A stretch of DNA of 64,000 nt, from the NCBI GenBank assembly GCA_947470805.1, contig CANIVU010000008.1:62001-126000 (forward strand), written 5' to 3'. Shown here in pieces: positions 18,501 to 29,255 of the stretch (positions are counted from its first letter, which is position 1; each line of letters begins with the position of its first letter). The notes beneath the pieces were generated by a model. It was not told the DNA's origin. It saw only the letters and a list, made by a program, of their open reading frames with translations, and did not search any database. This DNA is from Acidobacteriota bacterium (GTDB taxonomy: Bacteria; Acidobacteriota; Terriglobia; Bryobacterales; Bryobacteraceae). The position numbers and the translations under genes were made by a program.

Positions 18501-19067
18501 CAGCGGTTCCAGGCTCTGTCGCAACTCTTCGTCGTAGCCGCCCGGCCGCCCGCTGATTCGCGCCGTGCCGACTCTGGCCTCGCCTGCCTCCAGCGGTAAC
18601 GCCAGTCCATCCGCGGCCGGCGTCCCGCGGCCGGCCGCAACCACCGTCGTGCCATCGGCCTGTTCTTCAATCGCACCTGCGTCACTGTCGGTCACCGCCA
18701 ACAGTAACTCCAATAGCTCTTCGATCGCCCGGGGCGTGTCTCCGTCGGCCCGGCAGTTCGCCTGTGCCCTAGTAATCCCGTGCAGCATCTGCTCGGCTCG
18801 CCATTCGGCTGTAACATCGCGAAGCCACACATGCCGCAACCCGTCTTCATCGAATTGCTCCGCCGCCACCCACCGCAACGGTCGCCCGTGTTCCCGCACG
18901 GCAATCCGCGCCACCGGAGCCTGGCACCACCTCGCCAGCCCGTCGTCGCCTAATAGCCTTTCGACATCACCAGCGGTGGAAACAACGGCAATGCTGCCGT
19001 CCTCTTTCACCTGGCCCGTTACCCGGCCCAAGCGTCCTTCCCACTGCCTTGGTTCAGGACTTGTCAT
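15514..19067 (-). pseudogene. multi-PAS hybrid histidine kinase, interrupted by a one-base frameshift
   Basis: The first frame encodes several PAS domains, each ending in a PAC-like stretch, and a HisKA domain with the phosphorylated histidine in [16 protein letters not shown]. The second frame, ending at 15514, continues with the HATPase domain (NLLGNAVKFT, GIGIP, GTGLGLAIS) and a receiver domain with phospho-acceptor aspartate in LLVEDN...VLMDCQMPHMDG. The frames meet near 16696-16700, where the coding strand reads GAGGCGGCAAG; adding one G gives [14 protein letters not shown], the normal family sequence. The loss is in a short G run, so it is either a real mutation or a base-call error. 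The start at ATG 19067 is preferred; ATG 19163 would add a hydrophobic stretch. Confidence 0.88.
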
Positions 19068-19190
19068 TTCATTCCAAAAGAAAAGTCCTCTCAAGAATAA
19101 TCCCATTGCACTCAGAACGAAACCACCCTGCAGCCAAAAAGCACTACAGGATTTTCTATTCAAAACCGATTACAATAAAGAGGCTCCCCC

Positions 19191-19580
19191 ATGCCCGCCC
19201 GGTCACCGAAATCCAAAACGGTCCGCATAGGCCACATCTCGATCACGCTACTGCCCGGCGAGACAGTCAAGCGAATCGAGCACTTCTCCCGTCAGGTACG
19301 GGAACAATGGCATCCCTCGAACATCGTTGAAGAGTTCGATTGCGACACTATTATTCACGCGCTCTTTAAGCTCGAACGCTATCAGCGCTTCTTTGATCAC
19401 TTTGTCCGCAGCGGGATCAAGGCCGAAGATATTCGTGGCGCCGAATCCACGTACCACGCCGCCATCCGCTCCGCCGAACGCTCGCTCGAAATCGCCCGCG
19501 AAGGTCTGCAACGCAAGCCACCGGCCCGCGCTACAGAGGACGAATTCGCCAGCATGCCCGTGCAATCGCGCGTGCAGTAG
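19191..19580 (+). CDS. hypothetical protein
   Basis: This 129-residue protein is divergent from the kinase gene. GAGG lies 6-10 bases before the ATG. The N-terminus is basic, the middle (residues 25-75) is rich in charged and aromatic residues and probably helical, and the tail is disordered. It has no signal peptide or recognisable motif. Residues 45-75 include a D-C-D-T followed by an LFKLERYQRFF helix. I do not recognise the family. The clear ribosome site and non-repetitive sequence favour a real gene. Confidence 0.55.
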   Translation: MPARSPKSKTVRIGHISITLLPGETVKRIEHFSRQVREQWHPSNIVEEFDCDTIIHALFKLERYQRFFDHFVRSGIKAEDIRGAESTYHAAIRSAERSLEIAREGLQRKPPARATEDEFASMPVQSRVQ

Positions 19581-19737
19581 CTTCGGTAAAAGTCGCCAAG
19601 CCGCATCGTACAACCACCACCGGGGACATGGCGGGCAGAACCCCCAACGAGATTCGGCCCGTAACCCAACCACAGGCTTGTCCCCCCAAGACCTGACACA
19701 CCCCTCCGAAGGAGGAGCGAAAAGTCGGAAGCCCCCC

Positions 19738-21108
19738 CTACACCAAAATATCCTTCACAACTTCCCCGCTAATCCCGGTCAACCGCGCGTCCAGCCCTTG
19801 GAACTTCACCGTCATCCGCAGATGGTCAATCCCCAGCACATGCAGCATCGTCGCATGGAAATCATGCACACTCACCGGCTTCTCCACCGCCGCATACCCC
19901 AACTCATCCGTATTCCCATACGCCAACCCACCGCGAATCCCGCCCCCCGCCATCATGTAGCTGAAGCCCTTAATGTGGTGGTCGCGCCCGTCCCCACCCT
20001 GCGACATCGGCGTCCGCCCAAACTCCCCACCCCACACAACCAGCGTATCGTCCAGCATCCCGCGCTGCTTCAAATCCCGGATCAACGCCGCCGTCGGCCG
20101 GTCTACCTCCTCGGCCTTCAACGCCACATTCGCCTTTACGCCACCGTGGTGATCCCAGTCGCGGTGGTATAGCTGAATGAACCGCACCCCGCTCTCGGCC
20201 AACTTCCGCGCCAGCAGGCAATTGGACGCAAACGACCCATCACCCGGCACCGCCCCGTAATCCTCCAACACCGACTTCGGCTCCTTCGTCATATCCATCA
20301 ACCCTGGCACCGACGTCTGCATCCGGAACGCCATCTCATACTGCGAAACGCGCGTCAAAATCTCCGGATCCCGCAGCTCTTTATACGCCGCCTGGTTCAA
20401 CGCCCCCACCGCGTCAATCGACTCCTTCTGTAACTCGCCCGACAGTCCCGCCGGGTTCTTGATATACAATACCGGATCGCCAATCGAGTTCAACTTCACA
20501 CCCTGCAACTTACTCGGCAAAATCCCGGCGGACCACTGCCGCGCGGCAATCGGCTGCATCTGCCCGCCGCGTCCCGCCGACATTAACACTACATACCCCG
20601 GCAGGTCCTGCGTCTCCGCGCCCAACCCATACAACACCCAAGACCCCATACTCGGGCGCCCCGCCAGAATCGATCCCGTGTTCATCAACGTGTGCGCGGG
20701 ATCGTGGTTAATCTGTTCCCCCCACATCGAGCGAATAATACACATCTCATCCGCCACCGACCCCATGTGCGGGAACAACTCACACATCTCCATCCCCGAC
20801 TTACCGAACTTCTTAAAACCCAACTGCGGCCCATAACAAATCAGCGGCTTGCCTTGTAATTGTGCAATCTGCTGCCCCTTGGTAAAGGAGTCCGGCATCG
20901 GCTTCAGATGCATTTCCGCCAGCCGGGGCTTGTAGTCAAAGGTCTCCAAATGCGAAGGCCCGCCGGCTTGGTACAGGAAAATCACCCGTTTCGCCGTCGG
21001 CTTATGATGCAGCGGCGAAATCACGCCCTTGCCCATCAACTGCTGCAACGCCGTCATCCCCAGCGCCCCAGCCAGTGTCTTGTTCAGAAATGCCCGTCTC
21101 GTATCCAT
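19738..21108 (-). CDS. DUF1501 secreted protein (sulfatase-fold)
   Basis: This 456-residue protein has a Tat-like leader (RRAFLNKTLAGALGM) and the DUF1501 landmarks: QAGGPSHLETFDYKP near 47-61, NHDPAHTLMNTG near 131-142, HRDWDHHGG near 310-318, and GGEFGRTP near 350-357. The family has an alkaline phosphatase/sulfatase-like fold. It follows the PSD1-type cytochrome gene by 6 bases, the standard pairing in Planctomycetes and Acidobacteria. The pair is often tied to polysaccharide breakdown, but its reaction has not been shown. The ATG has AGGAA 9 bases upstream. Confidence 0.92.
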   Translation of the reverse strand: MDTRRAFLNKTLAGALGMTALQQLMGKGVISPLHHKPTAKRVIFLYQAGGPSHLETFDYKPRLAEMHLKPMPDSFTKGQQIAQLQGKPLICYGPQLGFKKFGKSGMEMCELFPHMGSVADEMCIIRSMWGEQINHDPAHTLMNTGSILAGRPSMGSWVLYGLGAETQDLPGYVVLMSAGRGGQMQPIAARQWSAGILPSKLQGVKLNSIGDPVLYIKNPAGLSGELQKESIDAVGALNQAAYKELRDPEILTRVSQYEMAFRMQTSVPGLMDMTKEPKSVLEDYGAVPGDGSFASNCLLARKLAESGVRFIQLYHRDWDHHGGVKANVALKAEEVDRPTAALIRDLKQRGMLDDTLVVWGGEFGRTPMSQGGDGRDHHIKGFSYMMAGGGIRGGLAYGNTDELGYAAVEKPVSVHDFHATMLHVLGIDHLRMTVKFQGLDARLTGISGEVVKDILV

Positions 21109-21114
21109 GGCCAG

Positions 21115-24100
21115 TTAGTTCCTCGTGATCGTCTCGTGCAGGTTCAAAATCGCGCGCGTCACCGTGGCCGTCGCCGCCACCTCCACCGGGTTCGCACCAA
21201 CCAGCACCGGCGCATCGCCCGTGTTGATAAACGCCCGCGCCCCTGCCGGATCGGCGTCAAACCGGCGCAGGGCTTTCTTATACAGGTCCACCAGAATCCC
21301 GCGCTCTTCGTCGCTGGGCCCGCGCCCCAGCGCCCGCCGGAACGCCCAGATCACCCGGCCCTCCGCCGTCGGCGCATCGGCGCTCTTCATCGTGTGCTGC
21401 GCAAACACTCGTGCCGCCTCCACGAAAGTCGGATCATTCAACAACACCAGCGCCTGCAACGGCGTGTTTGAAACACTCCGGTTCACCGTGCACTCCTCCC
21501 GGCTCGCCGCGTCAAACGTCACCAGGCTCGGATGCAAAAACGTGCGCTGCCAGAAGGTGTACAACCCGCGCCGGTATTGGTCCTCGCCCTTGCTCGCCGC
21601 GTAGTCGCGCTTCGGAAAGTTCAGCGCCGTCAAATACCCGTCCGGCTGATACGGCCGCGCGCTCGGCCCGCCGAACTTCTCCGTCAACAACCCGGAAACA
21701 TGCAGCGCAATATCCCGCACCACTTCGGCATCCACTCGCAGCCTGTTCTGCCGCGTCAGTAGCCGGTTGTCCGGATCCTGGTCGCCCGTCACCGCCGAAC
21801 TCTGCCGGTACGCGTGGCTCATCACAATCAACTTACTAACATGCTTCCGGTCCCAACCCTTGTCCATAAACTCGGAAGCCAGGTAGTCCAACACATCCGC
21901 ATGCACCGGCCACTCGCCCTGCGACCCTAAATCCTCCAGAACCTTCGACAGCCCTGTCCCAAAGAACAGCCGCCACTGCCGGTTCACAAACGCCCGCGCC
22001 GTCAGCGGATTGTCCTTGGAAACCAGCCAATTGGCCAAGTCCAGCCGCGTCGCCCTTCCGCTGGTATTCACCTTGCCCAAAAACGCCGGCACCGCCGGTT
22101 CCACCACCGGCCCGTCCTCGTCCATAAAGTTCCCGCGCCGCAACACCCGCATCGTCTCCGGCGTCGTCGCCTCGGTCACCAGCACCCGCGGCACGGTCAG
22201 TTCAAACGCGTCCAGCTTCGCCTGCGCCCGCTCCCGCGCCGCCACCAGGTCCATTCGCTTCCCATCGGTCCAATTCAATACCTTCGCAATCAGGGTCTTG
22301 TCTTCTTCGCTGCGCTTCTCCGCCGGCTTCTTCAACGCATCCACAATCGCGCCCGAAAGCCCCTTGTCCACCTGCTCATGTTTCTTATTCGTCCCGTCCA
22401 TTACCGGCGCCGCCAACCCAGGCGAAAGCGCAATCCGCACCCGCCCCGTCGTCGCTTTCCGAAATGCTGTCTCATGCCGCAGCCGGATGAAAATCTGCGT
22501 GTCCGCCGTGGTCTGAACGGGCTCCGCCAACCGCAACGCGAGGAAGGGAAGTACCCCATCGTGATAAGGCGACCCTCCCCAACCCGTCGCCGCGTTCCCA
22601 TCAATCGCATTCATCGGGTTCTGGTCCAAATTGTGCAGCCGCGCACTAGCCGCCGCCGACACGAACTTCAGCTTCTTCTTCGAAGGCAACAACTCTGCCT
22701 CCACCTCGGAAATCATCAACCGGTCCGCCCCCCGCGCCACGCCCAACCCGGCCAGCGATTCATCCTGCACCGCCTGCACGCCCAACTGCGACCACTTCCC
22801 CGCGCCCGGCCGAATCGTAATCGTGTAGGTCTCCGTCTCCGGGTTCTCCCCACTCGCGATAATCAACCCATTCCCCGGCCGTTCCATCTTCGGCGTATTC
22901 ACCATCGGCGGAATCTCGTCGTTGTAAATCGTCAACGTCGCCTTGCCCGCCGCGGCCGCCACCGGCCGCTGATACACCCACTGCAACTCCCCCGCCTCGT
23001 TCCGCTGCATCAACCCCGCCTCGGTCCCCCGGCCCTTCACCAACTCCGCCGACGCCTTATCCACCGCCGCCCGCAACTCCCGCCGCTTCGCCTTCTGCTC
23101 CGCCGTCGCCAGGTCCAACTGCGAACCCCAAGCCAACGGCCCCTTATCGGCCACCAACCCGGTCTCTTTGATATCGGCGAAGAACGCCTTCATCGAATAA
23201 AAATCCTTCGCCGTAAACGGATCAAACTTATGGTCGTGGCACTCCGCGCAACCCAACGTCGAACCCAGCCACACCGTCGCCGTCGTCCGCACCCGGTCGG
23301 CCCCGTACTTGGCCAGATACTCCTTTGGTTGCACGCCTCCCTCCGCGGAAACCCGCAGAATCCGATTAAAAGCCGACGCCGTCTTCTGCTCCACCGTCGC
23401 ATTCGGCAACAAATCCCCGGCAAACTGCTCCCGTGTGAACTGGTCAAACGGCTGGTTCGTATGGATCGACTTCAATACATAATCCCGGTACGGCCACGCC
23501 GGAAACGGGTTGTCCCCGTGGAACCCCGCCGTATCGGCGTAGCGAACGGCGTCCAGCCAATGCATGGCCTGTTTCTCGGCATACCGCGTCGACGCCATCA
23601 GCCGGTCCACCAGCTTTTCATACGCATCGGCCGACTTGTCATTCACAAACGCGTTCACCTCGTCCGGCAACGGTGGCAAGCCCGTCAGGTCTAGCGAAAC
23701 CCGCCGAATGAGCGTCCGCCGGTCCGCCTCCGGAGCCGGTTGCAACGCCCCCATCCGCGCCCGCAGCAGGGAATCGATGGTGGCCCCCGCCGCTGGCCGC
23801 TTCACCGGTTCATATGCCCAATGGCCTTCGTACTTGGCGCCTTCGGCCACCCATCGCTTAATGGTTTCCTTCTGCGCCGCGGTCAATCTTTTGTGCGAAG
23901 ACTCGGGCGGCATCTGCTGCCCGCCCGTCGCAAAAATCCGCTGAATAATGTGGCTCTTCCCCGGATCGCCCGGCACAATCGGTGCCAACCCGCGCCGGTT
24001 CGGCTTCGTCGCCTCGTCCCGCAAATCCAAACGCAGATTCGCCATCCGCCCGGACCGGTCCGGCCCGTGACATTTGAAGCACGTGTCCGACATAATCGGC

Positions 24101-24177
24101 CGTATATCCCGGTTAAAACTTACCGGCTCCTGCGCCATCGCTACCAGGGGAATCGCAACAAAAAGGAAGGTCCGCAC
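21115..24177 (-). CDS. PSD1-type cytochrome c (DUF1549/DUF1553) secreted protein
   Basis: This protein of about 1,020 residues starts with a short signal peptide ([16 protein letters not shown]) and a planctomycete-type cytochrome c domain with the haem motif CFKCH near residue 35. DUF1549 ([23 protein letters not shown]) and DUF1553 ([33 protein letters not shown]) follow; a second CXXCH (CAECH) sits between them. GTG 24177 is the chosen start because it begins the signal peptide; the ribosome site is poorly spaced. It is the first gene of the DUF1501 pair, 36 bases from the divergent SDR gene. Confidence 0.9.
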   Translation of the reverse strand: MRTFLFVAIPLVAMAQEPVSFNRDIRPIMSDTCFKCHGPDRSGRMANLRLDLRDEATKPNRRGLAPIVPGDPGKSHIIQRIFATGGQQMPPESSHKRLTAAQKETIKRWVAEGAKYEGHWAYEPVKRPAAGATIDSLLRARMGALQPAPEADRRTLIRRVSLDLTGLPPLPDEVNAFVNDKSADAYEKLVDRLMASTRYAEKQAMHWLDAVRYADTAGFHGDNPFPAWPYRDYVLKSIHTNQPFDQFTREQFAGDLLPNATVEQKTASAFNRILRVSAEGGVQPKEYLAKYGADRVRTTATVWLGSTLGCAECHDHKFDPFTAKDFYSMKAFFADIKETGLVADKGPLAWGSQLDLATAEQKAKRRELRAAVDKASAELVKGRGTEAGLMQRNEAGELQWVYQRPVAAAAGKATLTIYNDEIPPMVNTPKMERPGNGLIIASGENPETETYTITIRPGAGKWSQLGVQAVQDESLAGLGVARGADRLMISEVEAELLPSKKKLKFVSAAASARLHNLDQNPMNAIDGNAATGWGGSPYHDGVLPFLALRLAEPVQTTADTQIFIRLRHETAFRKATTGRVRIALSPGLAAPVMDGTNKKHEQVDKGLSGAIVDALKKPAEKRSEEDKTLIAKVLNWTDGKRMDLVAARERAQAKLDAFELTVPRVLVTEATTPETMRVLRRGNFMDEDGPVVEPAVPAFLGKVNTSGRATRLDLANWLVSKDNPLTARAFVNRQWRLFFGTGLSKVLEDLGSQGEWPVHADVLDYLASEFMDKGWDRKHVSKLIVMSHAYRQSSAVTGDQDPDNRLLTRQNRLRVDAEVVRDIALHVSGLLTEKFGGPSARPYQPDGYLTALNFPKRDYAASKGEDQYRRGLYTFWQRTFLHPSLVTFDAASREECTVNRSVSNTPLQALVLLNDPTFVEAARVFAQHTMKSADAPTAEGRVIWAFRRALGRGPSDEERGILVDLYKKALRRFDADPAGARAFINTGDAPVLVGANPVEVAATATVTRAILNLHETITRN

Positions 24178-24213
24178 GTCCCCAGCATATACCGAATCGA
24201 ATATGCTGGATCG

Positions 24214-24960
24214 ATGCAAACCAATGGGAAAGTCGCTGTTGTCACCGGAGCCGGCAGCGGCATCGGCCGCGCCGCAGCCGTCCGTCTCGCCACCGCCGGA
24301 TATAAGGTCGTAATCGCTGGCCGCCGCGCCGAAGAACTCGAAAAAACTGTGGCTCTCGCCCCCGGCATTCTGGCCGTCCCCACCGACGTCAGCGACCCCG
24401 ACGCCGTCAAAAATCTCTTCGCCAAAACCAAGGATGCCCACGGCCGTGTCGATGTCCTATTCAACAATGCCGGCATGGGTGCCCCGGGCGTCCCTATGGA
24501 AGAGGTGACGTTCGCCCAGTGGTCGGCGGTCGTCGGCGTGAACTTGACCGGCGCCTTCCTCTGCGCGCAGGAAGCGATGCGCATGATGAAGGAGCAGACC
24601 CCGCAAGGCGGCCGCATTATCAACAACGGCTCCATCTCTGCCCAAACGCCCCGGCCTAACTCAGCCCCCTACACGGCGACGAAGCACGCCATCACCGGCC
24701 TGACGAAATGCATCTCCTTGGACGGCCGCCCCTGGAACATCGCCTGCAGCCAGATCGACATCGGTAACGCCGCCACCGAAATGACCGAGCGCATGCAACA
24801 AGGCGTCCCGCAGGCGAATGGAACGATGATGGTCGAACCTCGCATGGACGTCCAGCACGTGGCCGACGCCATCCTCCACATGGCGAATCTCCCGCTCGAA
24901 GCGAACATCCTGACCATGACCATCATGGCGACCAAAATGCCTCTCTCCGGCCGCGGCTAA
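24214..24960 (+). CDS. SDR-family NAD(P)-dependent oxidoreductase
   Basis: This 248-residue classical short-chain dehydrogenase has TGAGSGIG at 11-18 (cofactor binding), FNNAG near 84-88, the catalytic serine in NGSIS and YTATK with the catalytic tyrosine and lysine. A basic residue pair after the second strand (AGRR) suggests NADP(H). The ATG at 24214 is chosen because the Rossmann fold starts there, though the frame is open far upstream inside the antisense cytochrome gene. The substrate is unknown. It ends 40 bases from the convergent TonB receptor. Confidence 0.93.
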   Translation: MQTNGKVAVVTGAGSGIGRAAAVRLATAGYKVVIAGRRAEELEKTVALAPGILAVPTDVSDPDAVKNLFAKTKDAHGRVDVLFNNAGMGAPGVPMEEVTFAQWSAVVGVNLTGAFLCAQEAMRMMKEQTPQGGRIINNGSISAQTPRPNSAPYTATKHAITGLTKCISLDGRPWNIACSQIDIGNAATEMTERMQQGVPQANGTMMVEPRMDVQHVADAILHMANLPLEANILTMTIMATKMPLSGRG

Positions 24961-25000
24961 ATTTATCCGGCGCATCGATTTGACGCTCTTTGTCGCGACG

Positions 25001-27115
25001 CTATTTCTCCAGGGAGAGGCCGGCGGAGGGGAGGATGGGAAAGAGTTTGTCGAAGCCGAGGCGGGTGATGCCGGTGCGCGCGTCGACCGAACGGATTTCG
25101 TCGTAGCGGATGTTGCGGTGGTTGTAGACGTTGACTACTTCAGCGTACAGGGTCATCTGCCAGCCTTTGCGGCTGTAGGTTTTGTTCGCTCGGAGGTCCA
25201 GGCGGTGGTAGGTGGGCAGGCGGAGGAGGTTGCGGGTTTCGGAAAAGCGGTATTGGGTTTCGTTGCCGGTTACGTAAGCTCTTATTGGGAAGCCGGAGCC
25301 GTAACTCCAACGGGCACTTAGATTCACGGTCGGGCGGAGACGGTAACTCGAATACACGTTCATTGTGTGCTTTTGTTCGTAGTCGGCTCCGGGGGCTTCG
25401 GTGTAGGAGTAAGAGGCCCAACCTGTAAGGCCGTTGGCGGAACGGCGCTGGAGGAAGATCTGGGCGCCGCGGGCGTGGAGGCGTTGGGCGTTGGCCCACG
25501 GGGCGAGGATGTTGCCGGTGTAGACGCGGCCGTTCAGGATACGTGGGTCGAAGAGGGGGCGGATGAGGAGGTCGCGGTCGGCACGGTGCCAGAGTTCGGC
25601 GCGGAGGCGGGTCTTTTCGTCCAGACGCTGTTCGACGGAGAACATGGCGTGGTTGGCCCGTTCCGGGTTGAGTTTTGTGTTGCGGATTTGGTTGAGTTCG
25701 GGGAGCTGGCTGGCGGCGCCGAAGGAGAGGCTGATTCGGGTTTTGGTTGTTGCGGCGAGGCCGATGGAGGCGTTGGCGTTGCGGGCGGTGCGGCCTCCGG
25801 CACGGAGGGTGATTCGGCCGTTGGCCAGACGGAACTCCTGGCTGAGGTGGGCGCTCGGGCGGATGGCATCGCGACGGTAGTCGTCGAGGCGCGTGGTGAT
25901 GCGATTGAGGAAGCCCTGGTCGGCGAGGTGTCGGACGTTGGCGCCGAAGTAGAGTGTTGCGTGTTCGCCCTGTTGCCAGCTGTTGTCGGAGTTCCAGACC
26001 CATTCGTGGTAGTTGCCGCCGGAGAGCGGATTGGCTTGGCGATTGACGTTTTCGAAGTTTTCGCGGAGGAAGGCGGCGTTGTTTTGGATGAGCCAGCGGC
26101 CGGTGGGCGTCCATCGGGAGGCGGCGTTGGCCAGGCTGAATTTGTAGTCTGTTTTGAAGATGCTGTTGAGGCCGAGGGTGGTTTCGGCGCCTTCGCGGTT
26201 GAGGCCGGATTGGCCTTGGACCACCGATAGGGAGACGCGGTGGGAGGGGGCGAGGTCGTAGCTGAGGCGGCCCTGGATGTCCCAGAAGCCGAAGGCGAGA
26301 GTGGGGTCGGTGGACGCCGATTGGATGAGGTATTGGAGGTAGCTTTTGCGGAGGCTGACGAGCCAACTGCCGCGGCCGTTTGCGAGGGGGCCTTCGGTGC
26401 TGACGCTGGCGTTGGAGGCGCTGACGGCGGCGCGGAGGAAGTGGCGTTGGCGGTCTCCGTCGCGGTAACGCATGTCGATGGCGCCGCCGGTGCGGTCGTT
26501 GAACGGGACGGGGATGGGGCCGGCGTGGAGTTCGACTTGGTCGAGCATATCGGCGCTGAGGAGGGTCAATGATCCGGCGCCGGTTTCGTTTTGGATGGTG
26601 TGGAGAGGGGAGTGGAGGAGGATGCCGTCGAGATAGACGCCGATGCGGTTGAAGGGGGCCGCGCGGAGGGAGAGTTGTGCCGAGAAATCGTCGTTGGAGG
26701 TGACGCCGGGGAGGCCTTGGACGGCGCGGAGAGGGTCGTCGGCAAGGACGCTGGCGAGATTACGGAGTTCGGTGCCGGCGAGGTTCAAGTTGGGCTCGGC
26801 GGGGAAGGGGCCAGCCTGGACCTGGACGGTTTCGGTGCGGCGGAGGGAGTCGGGGATGAGGCGGATTTCGAGGTCGGTGGTTTCCGGGGTGAGCTTGACG
26901 GTGAACTGGCGGTAGCCGACGCAGGTGATTTTCAGGTCGCCTGTCGCGGCGTTGAGTTCGAAACGGCCTTCGGCGGTGGTGGTAGTCTGGGCGCCGGATT
27001 CAAGGAGCGCGCGGTGGATGGGTTCGTTGGTTACGGCGTCGATAACGCGGCCGCGAATGGGGGCGGCCGCGAGTGTGGCGGATAGGAGAAACGCGAGGAT
27101 TATTGCAGGAGCCAG
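25001..27115 (-). CDS. TonB-dependent receptor with non-standard start codon
   Basis: Read from the complement, this frame encodes a signal peptide (APAIILAFLLSATLAAAP), a carboxypeptidase-regulatory-like domain (about residues 22-100), a plug domain (LPGVTSNDDFSAQLSLRAA, YLDGILLHSPLH) and a 22-strand-type barrel ending LEK. No ATG, GTG or TTG starts this frame upstream of the plug: the in-frame TGA is 13 codons before the signal peptide core. CTG at 27115, 8 bases after GAGGGG and overlapping the end of the hydrolase gene, is the likeliest start. TTG at 26788 would lose the signal and N-domain. The ligand is unknown; the hydrolase upstream suggests a carbohydrate or ester. Confidence 0.85.
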   Translation of the reverse strand: MAPAIILAFLLSATLAAAPIRGRVIDAVTNEPIHRALLESGAQTTTTAEGRFELNAATGDLKITCVGYRQFTVKLTPETTDLEIRLIPDSLRRTETVQVQAGPFPAEPNLNLAGTELRNLASVLADDPLRAVQGLPGVTSNDDFSAQLSLRAAPFNRIGVYLDGILLHSPLHTIQNETGAGSLTLLSADMLDQVELHAGPIPVPFNDRTGGAIDMRYRDGDRQRHFLRAAVSASNASVSTEGPLANGRGSWLVSLRKSYLQYLIQSASTDPTLAFGFWDIQGRLSYDLAPSHRVSLSVVQGQSGLNREGAETTLGLNSIFKTDYKFSLANAASRWTPTGRWLIQNNAAFLRENFENVNRQANPLSGGNYHEWVWNSDNSWQQGEHATLYFGANVRHLADQGFLNRITTRLDDYRRDAIRPSAHLSQEFRLANGRITLRAGGRTARNANASIGLAATTKTRISLSFGAASQLPELNQIRNTKLNPERANHAMFSVEQRLDEKTRLRAELWHRADRDLLIRPLFDPRILNGRVYTGNILAPWANAQRLHARGAQIFLQRRSANGLTGWASYSYTEAPGADYEQKHTMNVYSSYRLRPTVNLSARWSYGSGFPIRAYVTGNETQYRFSETRNLLRLPTYHRLDLRANKTYSRKGWQMTLYAEVVNVYNHRNIRYDEIRSVDARTGITRLGFDKLFPILPSAGLSLEK

Positions 27116-29034
27116 CGGACGATCCCCTCGTTCATTTCATCAAAGGCGCGGTGGCGGTACAAGGGGCCGGTGATGGGGAGGATGTTGTTGTTCCAATCGG
27201 TGGGCTGCATCCAGGTGACTTGGCGGTCCTGGGCCATGTCGGCCAAGTCCCAGCGGGTGTAGAAGCCGGGCATGACGGCGTCGTGGAGGCCGAGGTGGCG
27301 GGGGCTTTCGAAGACTGGCGCGAACGAGTATGGCGCGCGTTCCAGCCAGAGTTTGTTGAGCTTGGGTTCGAGGCGGCTGGCGATCAAGAGGGCCACGGCG
27401 TGGGGGCCATCGGCGACGCCGCGGACGGGGCCGTTGGCATTGAGGGCGCGGGCGGCGTTGACGATATCGATGGCGCGCATGGCGGGTAGGTTGCGGCCGG
27501 TGAGCCAGGCGCGGGTGGCGGCTTCCCAGTTGCCGTGTTCGGCGAACTGAACGGGGTTGGGCAGGGCGCGGGGCATGAGGGCGAAGACGTGGGCGCCGGC
27601 CTTGGCGATTTCGATGGCGCGGGGGCTGAGCTTTTCGGTGCGTTCGACGTGGACTACGGCGGGGAGATTGGATTTGCCTTGCGGTGTTAGGATCCAGCCT
27701 TCGAGATTTACGCCGGGTTCGGTGGTCAGTTTCACCTTGCGGATTTGGAGGCCGTCGCGGGTTTCTTCGGAGATGGTTTGGGGCTTGTTGTTGGTTGGTT
27801 CGACCACGGCGAGTTTGCGGATGAACTCATCGAGGGTGCCGGAGACGGGGCGGGCGGTGCGCTGTTCCTTGAGGATCTCGATGAGGTCGCGCGATTCGGC
27901 GGCGAGCTGGCCGGAGGGGGTGACGCGGAGATCTTCGTTGGTGAACATCTTCACGGGGCGCTCTTTCCAGTTGGGGTTGCCGTTGTTGAGCCAGCGGTTA
28001 AACCACTCGTAGACGCCTTCGCGGATCTCGATGGGCGTGCCGTGGCCGCCGGGGCCGACGACCCATTTGATTCTGTCCTGGACGCCGAGGATTTCGTAGA
28101 AATTGCGGGCCTCTTCGTAGACGACTTTGGCGCCGGCGGGGGTGAAGAAATCCTCCTTCGTCGAGCCGATGAACCAGGGCTTAGGGGCGAAGATTTCGAC
28201 GTAGTCGGTTTGGTCGAGGCCGGCGGCGAGGAAGCCGGGGGGGCTTTGTTCGGAGTCGCCGATGGGCCCGGGGAAGAGGATTTCGAACGACTGCATGTAG
28301 CAGAGGGGGGCGGCGACTTTGACGCGCGGGTCGAGCGCGGAGATGTAGGTGGACTGGGTGCCGCCGCCGGAGCAGCCGGTGGCGCCGATGCGGTCGGGGT
28401 CGACTTCGGGACGGGTGTTCAAGTAGTCGATGGAGCGGATGCCGTCCCAGACGAAGTAGGAGGAGAGGGTTTGGTTGATGAGGAAGGCGGCGGTGCCGGC
28501 GGTCCAGTGTTGGGGGACGCCGGGGGTGACGAGGGAGACGCCGGCGCGGGACCAGTAGCCCTGGAAGCGTTCGCCCTGGCCCATGGGGTCGAAGGCGAGG
28601 ACGACGAAGCCTTGCATGGCGAGGTTGGCGGCCATGCGCTGGGCGGCGGGTTTGCCTTCGTTCCAGTGGCCGATGGCGTAGAGAATTGCCGGGTGTTTGC
28701 CGGGGGTGGCGGGGAGGTAGAGATTGCCGGTGACCCGGTATTTGGGGAGGCTTTCGAACATCACCTTTTCGATTTTGTAGGAGCCGGCGTCGAGGGTGCC
28801 GGTGGTGCGGGCGTTGAGTGGGCCGCGGTAGGTGGGGAGGCCGCCGTAGACTTCGAGGATTTTGGCGTGGGCGGCGCGTTGGTGGGCTTCGGCTTCGGCG
28901 CGGGATTTGATTTGGCGGATGGCGGATTTGCGGGCGGCGAGTTGGGATTGGGCGATCTGGTTGATCCAGGCGGTATAGGCGGGCTGGGCTTGGAGGGTGG
29001 TGGCGAGGAGAAGAAGGGCGGGGAGGAGGCGCAT
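27100..29034 (-). CDS. secreted alpha/beta hydrolase (acetylxylan esterase/dienelactone hydrolase type)
   Basis: This 644-residue protein has a signal peptide (LLPALLLLATTLQAQ), a strand-rich lid (residues 60-110), and an alpha/beta hydrolase core with FDPMGQGERFQGY and the nucleophile GCSGGGTQ near 225-232, followed by HGTPIE with a histidine near 345. Residues 400-644 look like a second, degenerate hydrolase-like half. Related proteins cleave acetyl or other esters from sugars. It is followed directly by the TonB receptor, whose start overlaps its end, so the two probably act together on an imported ester or glycan. Confidence 0.85.
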   Translation of the reverse strand: MRLLPALLLLATTLQAQPAYTAWINQIAQSQLAARKSAIRQIKSRAEAEAHQRAAHAKILEVYGGLPTYRGPLNARTTGTLDAGSYKIEKVMFESLPKYRVTGNLYLPATPGKHPAILYAIGHWNEGKPAAQRMAANLAMQGFVVLAFDPMGQGERFQGYWSRAGVSLVTPGVPQHWTAGTAAFLINQTLSSYFVWDGIRSIDYLNTRPEVDPDRIGATGCSGGGTQSTYISALDPRVKVAAPLCYMQSFEILFPGPIGDSEQSPPGFLAAGLDQTDYVEIFAPKPWFIGSTKEDFFTPAGAKVVYEEARNFYEILGVQDRIKWVVGPGGHGTPIEIREGVYEWFNRWLNNGNPNWKERPVKMFTNEDLRVTPSGQLAAESRDLIEILKEQRTARPVSGTLDEFIRKLAVVEPTNNKPQTISEETRDGLQIRKVKLTTEPGVNLEGWILTPQGKSNLPAVVHVERTEKLSPRAIEIAKAGAHVFALMPRALPNPVQFAEHGNWEAATRAWLTGRNLPAMRAIDIVNAARALNANGPVRGVADGPHAVALLIASRLEPKLNKLWLERAPYSFAPVFESPRHLGLHDAVMPGFYTRWDLADMAQDRQVTWMQPTDWNNNILPITGPLYRHRAFDEMNEGIVRWLLQ

Positions 29035-29255
29035 CTGTGGATTTTATCGGAAATGGGGTGGCGTGGGTGGGAATATTGGGCGGCTGAGTCGACTGATGGG
29101 GCTTCTTGGGCGCACCTATCTTGGCGGGCGGTGTCACTACTTTGGCGTAAGACTTTACAGGCGATTGGCGTCGCGGCTGGACTGGCTCGTGGGGGAGCTG
29201 CTCATGGGTTTCCTCTATGCTGTGCTATGCCACGCGACTTCACAGGATTGAAGAG

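Noticed and set aside
29095-29251. A 52-codon open frame in the gap before the orphan gene
   Set aside because: It lacks a ribosome site and recognisable sequence; the gap shows no convincing gene.
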